Assembly (NCBI GenBank): GCA_017455205.1
Contig: JAFTBM010000018.1
Location: 1 to 64,000, forward strand
Source of the DNA: Bacteroidales bacterium
Lineage (GTDB): Bacteria > Bacteroidota > Bacteroidia > Bacteroidales > P3
Length of the DNA stretch: 64,000 nt
Reading direction: 5' to 3'
Of the stretch, positions 63,032 through 64,000 are shown piece after piece. A program made the position numbers and the translations under genes. Position 1 is the first letter of the stretch. Each line of letters opens with the position of its first letter. The notes under the pieces were generated by a model. The model saw only the letters and a list, made by a program, of their open reading frames with translations. It did not search any database and was not told the origin of the DNA.

Positions 63032-63286
63032 ATGGAAAGAAATTTAAGAAAAGAACGGTTCGGCGTGGTGGTCAGTAACAAGATGGACAAGTCCATTGTA
63101 GTTCTTGTTGAACGGAAGGTGAAACACCCGAAGTATGGCAAGTTCGTGAAGAAGTCCTCTAAATTTATGGCCCACGATGAAAAGAATGAAGCCGGCATTG
63201 GGGATACGGTTCGTATTATGGAGACTCGTCCTTTGAGTAAGAATAAGTGCTGGCGTCTGGTGGAAATTGTCGAAAAGGCAAAGTAA
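63032..63286 (+). CDS. rpsQ: 30S ribosomal protein S17
   Basis: 84 residues from the ATG at 63032: [59 protein letters not shown]. An earlier in-frame ATG at 63008 adds eight residues, and another ATG at 63001 opens only a nine-codon frame; homologues begin near MERNLRK. Confidence 0.96.
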   Translation: MERNLRKERFGVVVSNKMDKSIVVLVERKVKHPKYGKFVKKSSKFMAHDEKNEAGIGDTVRIMETRPLSKNKCWRLVEIVEKAK

Positions 63287-63309
63287 TTTTTGAAAGAAAG
63301 GAAGAAGAA

Positions 63310-63678
63310 ATGATACAACAAGAAACCAGAATGACTGTGGCCGATAATAGCGGAGCAAAAAGTGCTTTGTGTATTCGGGTACTCGGTGGCACGAAGAAAC
63401 GCTACGCTTCCATTGGCGACACTATTGTAGTGGCTATCAAGGATGCTATTCCGTCTGGGAATGTGAAGAAAGGCAGTGTTTCGAAGGCTGTTGTGGTGCG
63501 TACGAAAAAAGAAATTCGTCGTAACGATGGCTCTTACATTCGTTTTGATGATAATGCATGTGTTCTGCTTACAGCCGCAGACGAGTTGAGGGGAACGCGT
63601 ATTTTTGGCCCAGTGGGACGTGAATTGCGTGAAAAGCAATTTATGAAGATAGTGTCTCTTGCCCCAGAAGTATTGTAA
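63310..63678 (+). CDS. rplN: 50S ribosomal protein L14
   Basis: 122 residues from the ATG at 63310: [66 protein letters not shown]. The length is standard; longer readings from 63247 overlap rpsQ and are rejected. Confidence 0.98.
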   Translation: MIQQETRMTVADNSGAKSALCIRVLGGTKKRYASIGDTIVVAIKDAIPSGNVKKGSVSKAVVVRTKKEIRRNDGSYIRFDDNACVLLTAADELRGTRIFGPVGRELREKQFMKIVSLAPEVL

Positions 63679-63702
63679 AAACAAAAAAGAAAGTATACTG
63701 AA

Positions 63703-64000
63703 ATGAAATTGCACGTTAAAAAGGGTGATATGGTTCAGGTTATCGCTGGCGATGATAAAGGGAAAATCGCCAAGGTACTGAAGGTATATCCCGAAAAGAA
63801 TCGCGCTATTGTGGAAGGTGTCAATGTGAACAAGAAACACACCAAACCCAATGCCAAGAATACGCAAGGTGGCATTGTGGAACAGGAGGCTCCTATCCAC
63901 ATCTCCAACCTAATGGTTGTAGTTGGCAAGACTCCTACCAAAGTAGGACGTAAAGTAGATGAAAAGACTGGTAAATTAGTCCGTTATTCTAAAAAAACAG
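63703..64000 (+). CDS. rplX: 50S ribosomal protein L24 (3' end missing)
   Basis: 99 codons are visible: [20 protein letters not shown] with the KOW motif, [36 protein letters not shown] and [18 protein letters not shown]. Family length is about 105, so only a few residues are lost at the window end. Confidence 0.96.
   Translation, partial: MKLHVKKGDMVQVIAGDDKGKIAKVLKVYPEKNRAIVEGVNVNKKHTKPNAKNTQGGIVEQEAPIHISNLMVVVGKTPTKVGRKVDEKTGKLVRYSKKT

Noticed and set aside
1..64000. tRNA or rRNA genes
   Set aside because: I read the intergenic stretches and saw no cloverleaf with a T-loop GTTCRANNC or any rRNA sequence.

Overview
The window comes from a Bacteroidales-type member of the Bacteroidota. Three things show this: promoters of the TTTG / TAnnTTTG type (for example 33248-33278 and 54703-54734), an UpxY-type NusG antiterminator heading a capsule operon, and a surface protein with a type IX secretion tail. 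The ribosomal order rpsL-rpsG-fusA-rpsJ without tuf also fits. I cannot name the genus.

The left half (1-32.7 kb) is one long polysaccharide (capsule or O-antigen) locus read leftwards from a promoter at about 32.7 kb. It runs: upxY, initiating sugar transferase, ABC-2 export permease, nucleotidyltransferase; then a tight block of RraA-like protein, two ATP-grasp ligases, amidohydrolase, methyltransferase, formyltransferase, WecE-like aminotransferase and WecF-like Fuc4NAc transferase; then many glycosyltransferases, a GNAT/FemAB-like acyltransferase, two beta-propeller proteins (one a remnant) and an O-acyltransferase cut by the window edge. Four accessory AAA ATPases of different families sit among the sugar genes, several with their own promoter and dyad or direct-repeat sites. 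A HicA/HicB pair lies near the left end.

The most striking property of this half is a set of long G/C homopolymers inside sugar genes. Three genes (HAD protein 7566-9282, glycosyltransferase 16311-17167, RraA-like 26155-26872) are intact except for a one-base register error exactly at such a tract. Others carry tracts in the readable register. This looks like a multi-gene slipped-strand (phase-variable) capsule locus. I saw no G/C tract of 8 or more in the right half.

The right half (33-64 kb) is mainly housekeeping: polyprenol-phosphate mannose synthase-like GT2, a large restriction-modification-like methyltransferase riddled with in-frame palindromes, a FucO-like dehydrogenase, a DPP-IV-like peptidase, three envelope proteins, then (leftward) acpP-fabF-rnc, and a 1604-residue type IX secreted repeat protein followed by pyrK-pyrD-GlcNAc kinase-like. 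It ends with the rightward str/S10/spc ribosomal operon from rpsL into rplX, cut by the window end.

Intergenic spaces carry several repeat families: 61-bp elements with an 11-nt period (three copies), a related dispersed element of about 250-300 bp (two copies), a four-copy 58-bp tandem array, and REP-like palindromes.
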